Shown: positions 42,889 through 51,676 of the stretch, in pieces | Layout of the letters: every line of letters starts with the position of its first letter | How positions within the stretch are numbered: position 1 is the stretch's first letter | Origin: Vagococcus salmoninarum | GTDB taxonomy: Bacteria; Bacillota; Bacilli; Lactobacillales; Vagococcaceae | Assembly: GCF_003987495.1 (NCBI RefSeq) | Contig: NZ_NGJU01000016.1 | Location: 27,494 to 91,493 of the forward strand | DNA: 64,000 bases | Direction of reading: 5' to 3' | The notes under the pieces: generated by a model | What the model saw: the letters and a program-made list of their open reading frames with translations, nothing else | Database searches by the model: none | What the model was told of the DNA's origin: nothing | Program-made: the position numbers and the translations under genes

Positions 42889-43180
42889 GAGACACTATAA
42901 ACAAGGAGCGAAGCGACGCAGAGAATAGATGTCGAAAAATACAAGGGAATTAATCAAAGATTAATTGCGTTGTTACCGACCCAGAGGAGACACTATAAAC
43001 AAGGAGCGAAGCGACGCAGAGAATAGATGTCGAAAAACCCTCAATGCTTATGGCAGAGCCATTAGCAATTTAGGCGAACGAAATGATTTAAGTAATAAAT
43101 CATGAAGTACAAGGGAATTAATCAAAGATTAATTGCGTTGTTACCGACCCAGAGGAGACACTATAAACAAGGAGCGAAGC
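42889..43180. repeat. Direct-repeat array, A-B-A-X-B-A' layout
   Basis: Unit A is 51 bp (42889-42939 and 42987-43037, identical; first 26 bp again at 43155-43180) and starts GAGACACTATAAACAAGGAG. Unit B is 47 bp (42940-42986 and 43108-43154, identical) and holds the hairpin ATTAATC-AAA-GATTAAT. X (43038-43107) has two more hairpins, ATGGC-AGA-GCCAT and ATGATTT-N7-AAATCAT. No supported ORF. The stretch from 43181 to the tRNA shows only AT-rich sequence with CTTTAA-ACT-TTAAAG. Confidence 0.9.
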
Positions 43181-43333
43181 TTTTGAATCTTTAGCACTTA
43201 AAAAGCCCCAGAGGGGAACTACTAAGTAAAAGAGCTTCACTAATCAGCACTAGATTCTTTAAACTTTAAAGTAAAAAAATTTAAAAGAAGACTAGACATT
43301 TTTCTTCCTTCATGAGAAACTAATAAAGGTCTT

Positions 43334-43407
43334 GTTCCTGTAGCTCAGTAGGATAGAGCAATTGCCTCCTAAGCGATAGGCCGCTGGTTCGATTCCAGTC
43401 AGGAACA
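43334..43407 (+). tRNA. tRNA-Arg (anticodon CCT)
   Basis: Acceptor GTTCCTG / CAGGAAC, D-arm GCTC...GAGC, anticodon stem ATTGC / GCGAT with loop CTCCTAA (anticodon CCT at 43368-43370), T-arm GCTGG-TTCGATT-CCAGT, discriminator A. CCA is not encoded. It reads AGG codons. Followed directly by a terminator. Confidence 0.96.
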
Positions 43408-43410
43408 TTA

Positions 43411-43446
43411 AAAACGTCCTTGAGAAGAATCTCAAGGACGTTTTCC
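43411..43446. terminator. Bidirectional terminator after tRNA-Arg
   Basis: Perfect 15-bp stem AAAACGTCCTTGAGA / TCTCAAGGACGTTTT around AGAA; ends the tRNA transcript and the convergent aminopeptidase gene. Confidence 0.9.
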
Positions 43447-43458
43447 TATGTATAAAAT

Positions 43459-44697
43459 TTAAGCCCAGTCGCCATTGCGGAATAAAGGCACTTTGGAACC
43501 ATCAGCACGGATGCCGTCGATATCCATTTTGTCGGAACCAATCATAAAGTCAACGTGGGTTGAACTTAAGTTCAGTCCAGCTGCTTCTAATTCTGCTTGA
43601 GTCATTTCCGTACCACCTTGTAAACTAAAGGCATAGGCTGAACCTAAAGCTAAGTGATTTGAGGCATTTTCATCAAAGAGTGTATTGTAAAAAGTAATAC
43701 CTGATTGAGAAATTGGTGAAGGATCTGGTACTAGGGCAACTTCTCCTAAACTTTTAGCACCTTCGTCAGTTTCTAGGAGTTTTTTTAGAACTTCTTCCCC
43801 TTGATCAGCTGAAGCCGAAACGACTTTACCTTTTTCAAAGTTAAAAGTCATACCAGTAATGGTTGTCCCAGCGTAGCTTAATGGTTTAGTACTAACAACC
43901 ACGCCATCAATCCGGTTACGATCTGGAGCGGTGAAGACTTCTTCAGTCGGCATGTTAGCCATGAACTTCTCATTACGAGAGTTGAAGCTACCAGCACCTT
44001 CCCATAAATGATTCTTAGGTAAACCAATCGTTAAATCAGTACCAGGTGCAGTGTAGTGTAAAGCGTCGAACTGTTCAGCATTTAACTCAGCCGCTTTCGA
44101 GGCTAGTTTTTGGTCATGTTCAATCCAAGCTTGGACAGGATTATCACTATAAATCCGAGTTGTTTTGAAAATTTCATTCCAAAGAGCGTCAACTTGTTCT
44201 TCGCTAGTCGCTAATTCTGGAAAGACTTTAGCTGCCCAAGCAGTTCCAGCTGCGGCAACGACAGTCCAACTCATTTTATTCGCTTGACTGGCTTGACGTA
44301 ACTTACTTAAAGCCTTACCGTTAGCAGTTTGGAAAGTTGCAACTCGGTCCGGATTAGTACCAGCTAAAGCATCAGGATCTTGAGAAACAACGCTAATTCT
44401 GCTAGCTCCTTGTTCTACCCATGAATCAGCTTCATCAATTTTATATTGAGGGACAGTTGACATTAACTCATCACCTGCATGTAAGAAAAATTCTTTTTGG
44501 ATGATGTCATCTTTCCATTGAACACTGACGTGAGTGGCCCCTAGTTGGTATGCTTCTTTGACGATTAAACGAGCTAGTTCAACTTGCTCCACATCGATAT
44601 TTAAAACAACTCGATGATCTTTTTGAACGTTTACCCCAGTTGCAACGATTAATTTAGCATATTTCCCTAAATTATCTTTAAAATTTGATAAAGTCAT
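43459..44697 (-). CDS. M29 family aminopeptidase (PepS/AmpS-like)
   Basis: 412 residues, the normal length for thermophilic-type M29 aminopeptidases. Conserved parts: GVNVQKDHRVVLNIDVEQVE, TVVAAAGTAWAAKVFPE, DLTIGLPKNHLWEGAGS, FMANMPTEEVFTAPDRNRID (metal-ligand region), and NHLALGSAYAFSLQGG with HVDFMIG near the end. A cytosolic metallopeptidase that removes N-terminal residues from peptides. AGGAGG lies upstream of ATG. The 330-bp gap beyond its start holds both divergent promoters. Confidence 0.94.
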   Translation of the reverse strand: MTLSNFKDNLGKYAKLIVATGVNVQKDHRVVLNIDVEQVELARLIVKEAYQLGATHVSVQWKDDIIQKEFFLHAGDELMSTVPQYKIDEADSWVEQGASRISVVSQDPDALAGTNPDRVATFQTANGKALSKLRQASQANKMSWTVVAAAGTAWAAKVFPELATSEEQVDALWNEIFKTTRIYSDNPVQAWIEHDQKLASKAAELNAEQFDALHYTAPGTDLTIGLPKNHLWEGAGSFNSRNEKFMANMPTEEVFTAPDRNRIDGVVVSTKPLSYAGTTITGMTFNFEKGKVVSASADQGEEVLKKLLETDEGAKSLGEVALVPDPSPISQSGITFYNTLFDENASNHLALGSAYAFSLQGGTEMTQAELEAAGLNLSSTHVDFMIGSDKMDIDGIRADGSKVPLFRNGDWA

Positions 44698-44870
44698 AAA
44701 AAAACCTCCTATATTTAGTTACTATTAAATTATGGTTACTTATTGTATGATAACACAAAGGGGTGGTCGCCTCAATTAATTTCAGACCAATCAATAACCA
44801 AATAACAAGCATTATATTAATAAGGATTGTTTACCGAACTTGATTAATATGTGCAACAAGGTGTAATATT

Positions 44871-44892
44871 AAGTTTGTTATATAACTTACTT
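44871..44892 (+). promoter_or_regulatory. 22-bp inverted repeat upstream of the TetR gene
   Basis: AAGT-N2-GTTATATAAC-N2-ACTT, a dyad with 18 of 22 symmetric positions. A second perfect palindrome, ATCGTACGAT, follows near 44898. They lie about 130-160 bases before the regulator start and may be its operators. Confidence 0.45.
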
Positions 44893-45029
44893 TTTTTATC
44901 GTACGATTCATGATACAATAATATAATAATAAAAAAACAGTAATCGGATTACAAGGGATGAGTTTGAAATAACACGATTTAAAATCTCCCCCCTTTAAAA
45001 AGAGCCTGGCGAAAGAGAGGAAAGAAATT

Positions 45030-45617
45030 ATGGCACGAAAAAAAACTATCACAAAAGATCAAATATTAAATGCGGCTTATGAGATTGTTGCAACAGAAGG
45101 ATTTTCTAAATTTACCGCTCGTAATATTGCAAGTAAGATGAAATGTTCGACGCAACCAATTTACTTAGAATTTAAAAATATGGATGATTTAAAAGAGTCA
45201 CTATTCATAAAAATTGAAACGTATTTACGAGATGAAATTTTTGGTAAAGAAATTACTGGAAATCCAATGATTGACATGAACTTAAATTATGTTAAATTCG
45301 CAACGGAAGAAAAGGTTTTGTATCGCTCACTTTATTTAGAAGGACATTCAGGGGACGAGATGCTTAACCAGTTTAGTCATGATTTATTTATGACTAATAT
45401 TAATCAAGATCCGAAACTTAAAGATCTAGATGATGAAATGAAAAATGCGATTTTTTCTGGTACTTGGATAGTTGCTACAGGAGTTGCTTCATTAAAATCC
45501 GGTGGCCTCATAAATCCGACAGATGATGAAATCATTCATTTGATCAACGATGTTGTATCTAGTGTTACTTCAAATACTAATAATCAAATTTTAACGACAC
45601 ACATTAATAAGAAATAA
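45030..45617 (+). CDS. TetR/AcrR family transcriptional regulator
   Basis: 195 residues. The N-terminal HTH is ILNAAYEIVATEGFSKFTAR followed by NIASKMKCSTQPIYLEFKNM, the TetR_N pattern. The C-terminal ligand domain is variable; a WHG-like region of about 110 residues is seen without a known ligand. GAGAGGAAAG is the ribosome site. No obvious target gene is adjacent: the divergent neighbour is an aminopeptidase and the downstream one is convergent. Confidence 0.92.
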   Translation: MARKKTITKDQILNAAYEIVATEGFSKFTARNIASKMKCSTQPIYLEFKNMDDLKESLFIKIETYLRDEIFGKEITGNPMIDMNLNYVKFATEEKVLYRSLYLEGHSGDEMLNQFSHDLFMTNINQDPKLKDLDDEMKNAIFSGTWIVATGVASLKSGGLINPTDDEIIHLINDVVSSVTSNTNNQILTTHINKK

Positions 45618-45658
45618 AAAAACTGTCACTTACGAGATTTTTCGTAAGTGGCAGTTTT
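45616..45658. terminator. Bidirectional terminator
   Basis: Stem AAAACTGTCACTTACGA / TTCGTAAGTGGCAGTTTT with one G-T pair, between the convergent TetR and flavodoxin genes. Confidence 0.9.
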
Positions 45659-46097
45659 AAATTTTACTAGCGATTGTTTTAGCAAATGCTTCTAACTTGA
45701 TGATATCTTCTTCTTCAGCAGCTAAATCAACTTTAACAGCTTCAGCACCTTTAGTAGCACCGGTTTTTTCAAAGACAGCTTCAAAATCATCAACAGACTT
45801 ACAATAAAACTCATAAAATGTGTCGCCAGAGCCAACAACCCCATAAATTTTACCAGTTAAGTCGACTTCTTTGAGTTCTTCGTAGAAATCAACGATGTCA
45901 TCGGGTAAGTCACCTTCATCATATGTGTAAGTCGCCACAATACAAATATCGGCATCAGCGAAATCGGCAGCATCAACTTGGGTACATTCTTCAATTTCAA
46001 CTTCGATGTCTTGTTCTTCTAGTGCTTCCGCAACGATGTCAGCTATTTCTTCAGTATTACCAGTTAAACTGGCATAAACAATTTTAGCTAAGGCCAT
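45657..46097 (-). CDS. Flavodoxin (short-chain)
   Basis: 146 residues. The FMN phosphate loop is ASLTGNTEEIAD (T/SxTGxT), with ATYTYDEGDLPDDIVDFYEE as the first isoalloxazine loop and VVGSGDTFYEFYCKSVDDFE as the second. Strongly acidic, as usual for flavodoxins. It carries low-potential electrons in the cytosol; partners are not in this window. AAGGATG ribosome site. Monocistronic. Confidence 0.95.
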   Translation of the reverse strand: MALAKIVYASLTGNTEEIADIVAEALEEQDIEVEIEECTQVDAADFADADICIVATYTYDEGDLPDDIVDFYEELKEVDLTGKIYGVVGSGDTFYEFYCKSVDDFEAVFEKTGATKGAEAVKVDLAAEEEDIIKLEAFAKTIASKI

Positions 46098-46306
46098 GTG
46101 TTTTTCATCCTTTCCAATCAGTTTACAGTTAAATTATACCAGAAAAAGATATTTTTAAAACAAACAACTTTAAATATATTCGATATTTGGTCTTAAAGAC
46201 ACAATATGATAGAATATAATGTGCGAAAGCCTTTAAGAAAAAGGTAAAAGAGCTTAATAGTCTTAAAGCTAGTTAAGCGAAGATGATAATAGAGGAGAAG
46301 GAACGA

Positions 46307-47062
46307 ATGATTACATTAAAATCACAAAGAGAAATAGACAATATGGCAGAATCAGGAGCATTGTTAGCGCGAGTTCACCAAGAGTTAAGAACATTTATTA
46401 AACCAGGAGTAACAAGCTGGGAAATCGAAAAATTTGTTCATAAATTTATTAAAGAAAATGGTGGCGTAGCAGCTCAAATTGGTTTTGAAGGGTACAAGTA
46501 TGCGACTTGTTGTAGCATTAATGATGAAATTTGTCACGGCTTTCCCCGTAAAGAAAAATTAAAAGATGGTGACTTAATTAAAGTTGACATGTGTATTGAT
46601 TTAAATGGGGCAATGTCAGATTCATGTTGGTCATATGTCGTTGGTGAATCAACACCAGAATTAGATAAATTAATGGAAGTGACTCGACAAGCTTTATATG
46701 TTGGGATTGAACAAGCGCAAGTCGGCAACCGAATTGGCGATATTGGTCATGCCATTCAAACTTACGTGGAAGGGCAAGATTTAAGCGTCGTTAGAGATTT
46801 TATCGGCCACGGCATTGGTCCAACGATTCATGAAGCCCCAGCTGTTCCCCATTATGGCGAAGCTGGCAAAGGGTTACGTTTGAAAGAAGGCATGGTCATC
46901 ACTATTGAACCAATGGTTAACACAGGCTCATGGCGCATGAAAATGGATGACAATGGCTGGACTGCGCGCACTGTCGATGGTGGAATTAGCTGTCAATATG
47001 AACACACACTAGCGATTACTAAAGAAGGTCCAAGAATTTTAACGTCACAAGGGGACCAATAA
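46307..47062 (+). CDS. map: Type I methionine aminopeptidase
   Basis: 251 residues from ATG 46307, with GAGGAGAAGG upstream. Metal ligands are in DLIKVDMCIDLNGAMSDSCW (two Asp), FIGHGIGPTIHEAPAVPHYG (His), TIEPMVN (Glu) and YEHTLAI (Glu). It removes the initiator Met from nascent proteins and is essential in most bacteria. TATAAT near 46217 could be its -10. A BrkB-type gene follows 57 bases downstream. Confidence 0.96.
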   Translation: MITLKSQREIDNMAESGALLARVHQELRTFIKPGVTSWEIEKFVHKFIKENGGVAAQIGFEGYKYATCCSINDEICHGFPRKEKLKDGDLIKVDMCIDLNGAMSDSCWSYVVGESTPELDKLMEVTRQALYVGIEQAQVGNRIGDIGHAIQTYVEGQDLSVVRDFIGHGIGPTIHEAPAVPHYGEAGKGLRLKEGMVITIEPMVNTGSWRMKMDDNGWTARTVDGGISCQYEHTLAITKEGPRILTSQGDQ

Positions 47063-47119
47063 CAAGGTGAGAAAGCACTTATCAATCGTTTAAGCATTGG
47101 TAAGTAGTTAAGGAGATTT

Positions 47120-48040
47120 ATGGGTGCATTAAAAAAGCTAAGTAACAATGAGAAAATTAAACGTTTTATTCAAACGGTCCTTGGCAGGGTTAAAGAAGCA
47201 GAAATCGGACCATCGGCAGCGACAATCGCTTATTATTTGTTGTTGTCATTGTTTCCATTGATTATTGCAGTAGGAAATATATTACCGTACTTAAATATTA
47301 ACCCTGAAACAGTTTTGCCCTATATTCAATCAATGTTACCTGAGAGTATTTTTAAAATGCTAGAAGGAACCATTCGTTCATTGTTAGAAACATCTAATGG
47401 TGGCTTACTATCCCTTTCAGCGGTGGCAACATTGTGGGGGGCGAGTCGTAGTATTAATGCCTTGCAAAATTCATTGAATAAAGTTTATGGGGTGACGAGG
47501 CGTTCTAATATGTTACTAACAAGACTTTTCTCATTTGGAGCAATCTTTATGTTTTTAGTCGCTGTCATGTTGCTAGCGATTGTCTTTACTCTTGGTCAGT
47601 CAGTCTTAGATTACATTTTACCAATCTTAAATTTACCTGGTACTATTTCTGGCTTATTCGGTACTTTAAAATGGCCGGTAACAATGATTTCACTCTTTTT
47701 AACGATGAGTTTAATCTATTCTTATTTGCCTAATGCGAAAGTCAGAGTGCGTTCAGTCTTACCTGGTGCTTTATTTTCAACAATCGGCTGGATGGCTTTA
47801 ACTCAGTTTTTTGGATTGTATACGAAATATTTTTCCAATGGCTTTTCAAGTTATGGCTTAATCGGTGGATTTATTGTCTTTATGTTATGGCTGGATTTTG
47901 CCGCAACAGTGATTATCTTAGGTGGTGTCATTAATGCTGTGACAGAAGAGTATACAAATGGTGAAATCGAGGCTAGAGAAAGTCGCATCCCAGATAAGTT
48001 AACACAAATAATTAAGCAAACAAAAAAAGAAAAGTCATAG
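47120..48040 (+). CDS. YihY/BrkB family integral membrane protein
   Basis: 306 residues with six membrane segments. The family signature GPSAATIAYYLLLSLFPLII and the RSINALQNSLNKVYG motif are present, as is YSYLPNAKVRVRSVLPGALF. Known as BrkB or a so-called ribonuclease BN homologue; that enzymatic name is wrong for the family and the true function is unknown. Probably in an operon with map. AAGGAG ribosome site. Confidence 0.93.
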   Translation: MGALKKLSNNEKIKRFIQTVLGRVKEAEIGPSAATIAYYLLLSLFPLIIAVGNILPYLNINPETVLPYIQSMLPESIFKMLEGTIRSLLETSNGGLLSLSAVATLWGASRSINALQNSLNKVYGVTRRSNMLLTRLFSFGAIFMFLVAVMLLAIVFTLGQSVLDYILPILNLPGTISGLFGTLKWPVTMISLFLTMSLIYSYLPNAKVRVRSVLPGALFSTIGWMALTQFFGLYTKYFSNGFSSYGLIGGFIVFMLWLDFAATVIILGGVINAVTEEYTNGEIEARESRIPDKLTQIIKQTKKEKS

Positions 48041-48070
48041 AAAAATTTATTTTTCTGACTTTTCTTTTTT
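48024..48070. terminator. Bidirectional terminator overlapping gene ends
   Basis: A long imperfect stem GAAAAGTCA-AGAAAAA / TTTTTCT-GACTTTTC lies across the stop codons of the convergent BrkB-like and tagO genes. Confidence 0.75.
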
Positions 48071-49183
48071 TTCTGTTAAAATTTGATTGCGATAAGCACG
48101 ATTGCCAATAAATTTGAGACAACTAATTAAAGGTTGGTGTTTGCTACCAGTTAAACCAATTAATTCAACGAAAAGTTGAAGACCGAAAATAGTCGCGACG
48201 ATCATGATCCAGTTGGCAAGACCGCTAGCAAAAGAATAAAGAATCGCGATTAATGAGAAAATTAAAGCTAAAGCATAAATCATTAAAACGGCACCGCGAT
48301 GAGTAAAGCCAATTGACAATAAGCGATGATGTAAATGCATATGATCAGCGCTTGAAATTGGTTGTTTGTTTAATGTCCGTCGAATAATGGCGAATAAAGT
48401 ATCAGTTATTGGAACACCGAGAATAATAAGTGGTGTAATTAATGAGACAAAAGTTGCATTTTTGAGCCCTTGTAAAGAGAGAACAGCAATCATAAAGCCT
48501 AAGAAAAGGGCACCGGTATCACCGAGGAAGATTTTAGCTGGAAAAAAGTTTCTCGGTAAGAAACCTAAAATACTGGCAACTAAAAGAAAAATCGTAATTG
48601 GTACTTGAATCATAACCGCTCCAGAAGAAGTTGATAAGTAACCAACGATCCCGATAGAAGTTAAGGCGATGATTGAAACCCCTGAAGCGAGCCCATCTAA
48701 ACCATCGATTAAGTTAATCGCGTTTGTTAAGGCGAGAATCCAAATGATTGTCATTGGGAAACTGAGAAACCCTAAGTCAATGTTAGTAAATGAGAAAAGA
48801 TTAACAGTATCCATTTTAATGCCAGCCACAAAGTAGGCATACATTGCTGCTACAATCATCCCCACAAGCTTCTGCCGTGGTCTTAAGGCGTAAATATCAT
48901 CGATTAAACCGGTTAAGACAATAATACCACTAGCAACAATGAGATGGATTGAGAAGTCCCAAGGGATAATGTCTTTAGGGAAAAACAGTAAAAGGGCAAT
49001 TGAAAAAGTGAGATAAATGCCAAGTCCACCAGCGGAAGGCATAGGGATTGTATTAATTCGCCGTTCATTCGGATGATCAACAGCGTTTATTTTACAAGCA
49101 ACTTTTTTGATTAAAGGGGTTATCGCATATGACAAAGCGACCGTTGCAGTTAATTTTAAAACTAATTCAACAATAAAACTCAT
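48047..49183 (-). CDS. tagO: UDP-GlcNAc:undecaprenyl-phosphate GlcNAc-1-phosphate transferase (TagO/WecA)
   Basis: 378 residues, about 11 membrane segments, MraY/WecA superfamily. The catalytic DD motif is GLIDDIYALRPRQKLVG, the second Asp motif is NAINLIDGLDGLASGVS, and the last loop has DHMHLHHRLLSIGFTHR. It starts wall teichoic acid linkage-unit synthesis by making undecaprenyl-PP-GlcNAc at the membrane. Divergent from, and next to, the teichoic acid operon. The family is certain; its precise pathway (teichoic acid or other polymers) is from context. Confidence 0.93.
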   Translation of the reverse strand: MSFIVELVLKLTATVALSYAITPLIKKVACKINAVDHPNERRINTIPMPSAGGLGIYLTFSIALLLFFPKDIIPWDFSIHLIVASGIIVLTGLIDDIYALRPRQKLVGMIVAAMYAYFVAGIKMDTVNLFSFTNIDLGFLSFPMTIIWILALTNAINLIDGLDGLASGVSIIALTSIGIVGYLSTSSGAVMIQVPITIFLLVASILGFLPRNFFPAKIFLGDTGALFLGFMIAVLSLQGLKNATFVSLITPLIILGVPITDTLFAIIRRTLNKQPISSADHMHLHHRLLSIGFTHRGAVLMIYALALIFSLIAILYSFASGLANWIMIVATIFGLQLFVELIGLTGSKHQPLISCLKFIGNRAYRNQILTEKKEKSEK

Positions 49184-49369
49184 GCTCTAAACCTACTTTC
49201 GTAATTCAAGATTATTATACAGTAGAATGAAGGAACTGCCAACAGCAATTCAGAAACCTACTAATTAATCTTAGTAATAGCTTACGGAATGTTTAAGAAT
49301 TTTAGGATTCTTTTTTTTGAGGAGTGATTATGCTATAATTGATAGATAATTTAATGAAGGATGGACTAA

Positions 49370-50503
49370 ATGAGCAAAAAAACTAAAAGAAATCGAACTA
49401 AGAGAAATTTAGATAAAAATGATGCAACTGATAGTACGATCACTAGAAGCCAATTACGTAAAAATAATAAAGTTTCATGGTGGCCAAGAATCTTAAAAAC
49501 AACAGTCATAGTCTTTCTTTGTGGGGTTTTAGCTGCCTTAGCTTATGGGGCTAAAGTATTTGTTGAAACAGATAGTTTACTTGAAAATGCCTATCAACCA
49601 GTTAAAAGAAACACAACGATCAATGATGATATTGATCCGATTAAAGATCCAATTGCTATTTTAATTTTAGGTGTTGATAACAATGATGATCGTCAACTTG
49701 AATCAACTAGAACAGATGCCATGTTGTTAGCAACCGTTAGTCCAATCACTCAAAAAATTAGTCTCGTAAGTATCCCGAGAGATACTTACACTCAAATCAA
49801 CTCACCAACCTTTGTTGGCATGGAGAAAATTAATGCAGCCTACGCTTTTGGCGAAGTTGAGTCTAGCATTGATGCAGTTGAAAACTTGATGAATATTCCA
49901 ATTAATTATTACATGACAGTTGATTTTAAAGCCTTTGAAGAAATTGTTGATGTTCTAGATGGGGTTGAAGCAGAAGTGCCAGTTGATTTTGTTGAACAAA
50001 ATGCTGCTGGTAAAGAGGTGGTTTCTCTTAAAAAGGGCTTGCAAAAATTAAATGGTGAAGAAGCCTTAGCTTTTGCCAGGACACGAAAAATCGATAATGA
50101 TGTGATGCGTGGTAGCCGTCAACAAGAAATTATGCAAGCTGTTCTAAAAAAAGGCATGAAGCTAGGTTCTGTTACAAAATTAACCGAAGTAATGACAGCT
50201 TTAGACGGTCATTTTTGGACAGACATGGATATGGCGACTATGATGAAAGTGGCCCAATCAGGCATTACAAGTAGTTATGACTTTGATTCATATATTTTCT
50301 CATGGTTAAGTTTTGATTATTATGGCTCTAGCATGGTCGGTCTCCATGGTGACAGTTTAGATTACATTAGTCACCGTTTACGTTTATCTTTAGGGCTAGA
50401 CGAAGCCGATGAACGAGATGTTGAAGGCTATGAGTTTGTTAGTAATGGTTTGATTTCTGAAAAAACTTTTCCACTAGATGGAATGGCGATTATTAATCCA
50501 TAA
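49370..50503 (+). CDS. LytR-CpsA-Psr (LCP) family wall polymer ligase
   Basis: 377 residues. A basic cytoplasmic N-terminus, one membrane span (ILKTTVIVFLCGVLAALAYG), then the LCP domain with ILILGVDNNDDRQLESTRTD, SIPRDTYTQI and EALAFARTRK (conserved Arg for pyrophosphate binding), plus SRQQEIMQAVLKK. LCP enzymes move teichoic acid or capsule from undecaprenyl pyrophosphate to peptidoglycan outside the membrane. First gene of the teichoic acid cluster. GAAGGATGG ribosome site. Confidence 0.94.
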   Translation: MSKKTKRNRTKRNLDKNDATDSTITRSQLRKNNKVSWWPRILKTTVIVFLCGVLAALAYGAKVFVETDSLLENAYQPVKRNTTINDDIDPIKDPIAILILGVDNNDDRQLESTRTDAMLLATVSPITQKISLVSIPRDTYTQINSPTFVGMEKINAAYAFGEVESSIDAVENLMNIPINYYMTVDFKAFEEIVDVLDGVEAEVPVDFVEQNAAGKEVVSLKKGLQKLNGEEALAFARTRKIDNDVMRGSRQQEIMQAVLKKGMKLGSVTKLTEVMTALDGHFWTDMDMATMMKVAQSGITSSYDFDSYIFSWLSFDYYGSSMVGLHGDSLDYISHRLRLSLGLDEADERDVEGYEFVSNGLISEKTFPLDGMAIINP

Positions 50504-50563
50504 CTGCAAGTTAAAAGTATTCTAATTTAAAAAGATGTAATAAAAAGAATAGGTGGCGTTAAA

Positions 50564-51667
50564 GTGTCTAATAATACTGAAGTAAAAGTTAAAATGGAAC
50601 TGATTACCAAAGAATATGATTTGTACAAAAAGAAATCAGACAAAATTAAATCCTTATTTAAAGGCTCTCAAAAAAATGTTCCGAAATTTTGGGCTTTACG
50701 TGGGGTTAGTCTAGAAGTTCACGCAGGTGAAACAATTGGTTTAATTGGCATAAACGGTTCTGGTAAATCAACACTTTCTAATATTTTAGCAGGAATCATC
50801 CCTCAAACAACAGGTGTTTTAGATGTTAAAGGGGAAACCTCAATTATTGCAATTGGCGCAGGACTTAAAGGACAATTAACAGGCTTAGAAAACATTCGTT
50901 TAAAATGTTTGATGATTGGTTTAACAAATAAGCAAATCACTGCTATTTTACCTGATATTATTGCTTTCGCAGATTTAGGTGCCTTCATCGACCAACCGGT
51001 TAAAAACTACTCAAGTGGGATGAAATCACGGCTAGGTTTTGCAATTGCTGTCCATAATAATCCGGATATTTTAATTATTGATGAAGCTTTATCCGTTGGT
51101 GATGACACGTTTTATCAAAAATGTGTGGATCGAATTGATGAGTTTAAAAAGGAAGGGAAGACGATATTCTTCGTCAGCCATTCCTTAAGTCAAATTAATA
51201 AAATTTGTGATCGGGTCGTCTGGATGCACTACGGTGAAGTTCGTAAGTTCGGTGAAACGAAAGAAGTAGTTAAAGAATACAACGAGTTTACGGCATGGTT
51301 TAGAAAACAATCACCAGCCGAAAAGAAAAAATATCAAGATAGTTATAAGAAGAAACAGAGTTCGTTTTCGTTGAAAAAATTAAAAACGGAAGTTCTGCAA
51401 ACCCGGGTAACACCAAAGGAACTAACAGGACCTGCAATAGGTAAAATGACGTCATTGACTAAAGGGTTTATTGTAGTGGCACTCCTATCTCTAGTTTTTT
51501 TAGGATCTGTCAATGTGAATGGCCGTTCTTTAAAACGAGTCATTATGAATCCGACGTTGTTATTTAAAAAACCAGTACCAAGTAAACCAGCAACACCAGC
51601 TAATGAAAAGAAAAAAGCGGCGCTGTCAGATTTTATTACTGACGCTGAGTTAGCAAAATGGATGTGA
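50564..51667 (+). CDS. tagH: Teichoic acid ABC exporter ATP-binding subunit TagH
   Basis: 367 residues from GTG 50564 with AGGTGG upstream. Walker A is GINGSGKST, the signature region is [15 protein letters not shown] and Walker B is [12 protein letters not shown], as in TagH/Wzt ATPases. A C-terminal extension of about 100 residues contains a membrane span ([18 protein letters not shown]) and a Lys/Pro tail, also a TagH trait. It drives export of undecaprenyl-linked teichoic acid with TagG, which here is three genes downstream rather than adjacent. Confidence 0.93.
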   Translation: MSNNTEVKVKMELITKEYDLYKKKSDKIKSLFKGSQKNVPKFWALRGVSLEVHAGETIGLIGINGSGKSTLSNILAGIIPQTTGVLDVKGETSIIAIGAGLKGQLTGLENIRLKCLMIGLTNKQITAILPDIIAFADLGAFIDQPVKNYSSGMKSRLGFAIAVHNNPDILIIDEALSVGDDTFYQKCVDRIDEFKKEGKTIFFVSHSLSQINKICDRVVWMHYGEVRKFGETKEVVKEYNEFTAWFRKQSPAEKKKYQDSYKKKQSSFSLKKLKTEVLQTRVTPKELTGPAIGKMTSLTKGFIVVALLSLVFLGSVNVNGRSLKRVIMNPTLLFKKPVPSKPATPANEKKKAALSDFITDAELAKWM

Positions 51668-51676
51668 GTTTAATTG

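Noticed and set aside
42889-43180. Repeat array as a CRISPR
   Set aside because: Repeats are 47-51 bp, irregularly spaced and adjoin each other with no uniform spacers, and no cas genes are present.
43334-43407. tRNA-Arg(CCT) as an occupied integration site
   Set aside because: tRNA-Arg genes are common attachment sites, but no integrase or second copy of the tRNA 3' end is seen in the window; the following sequence is a plain terminator.
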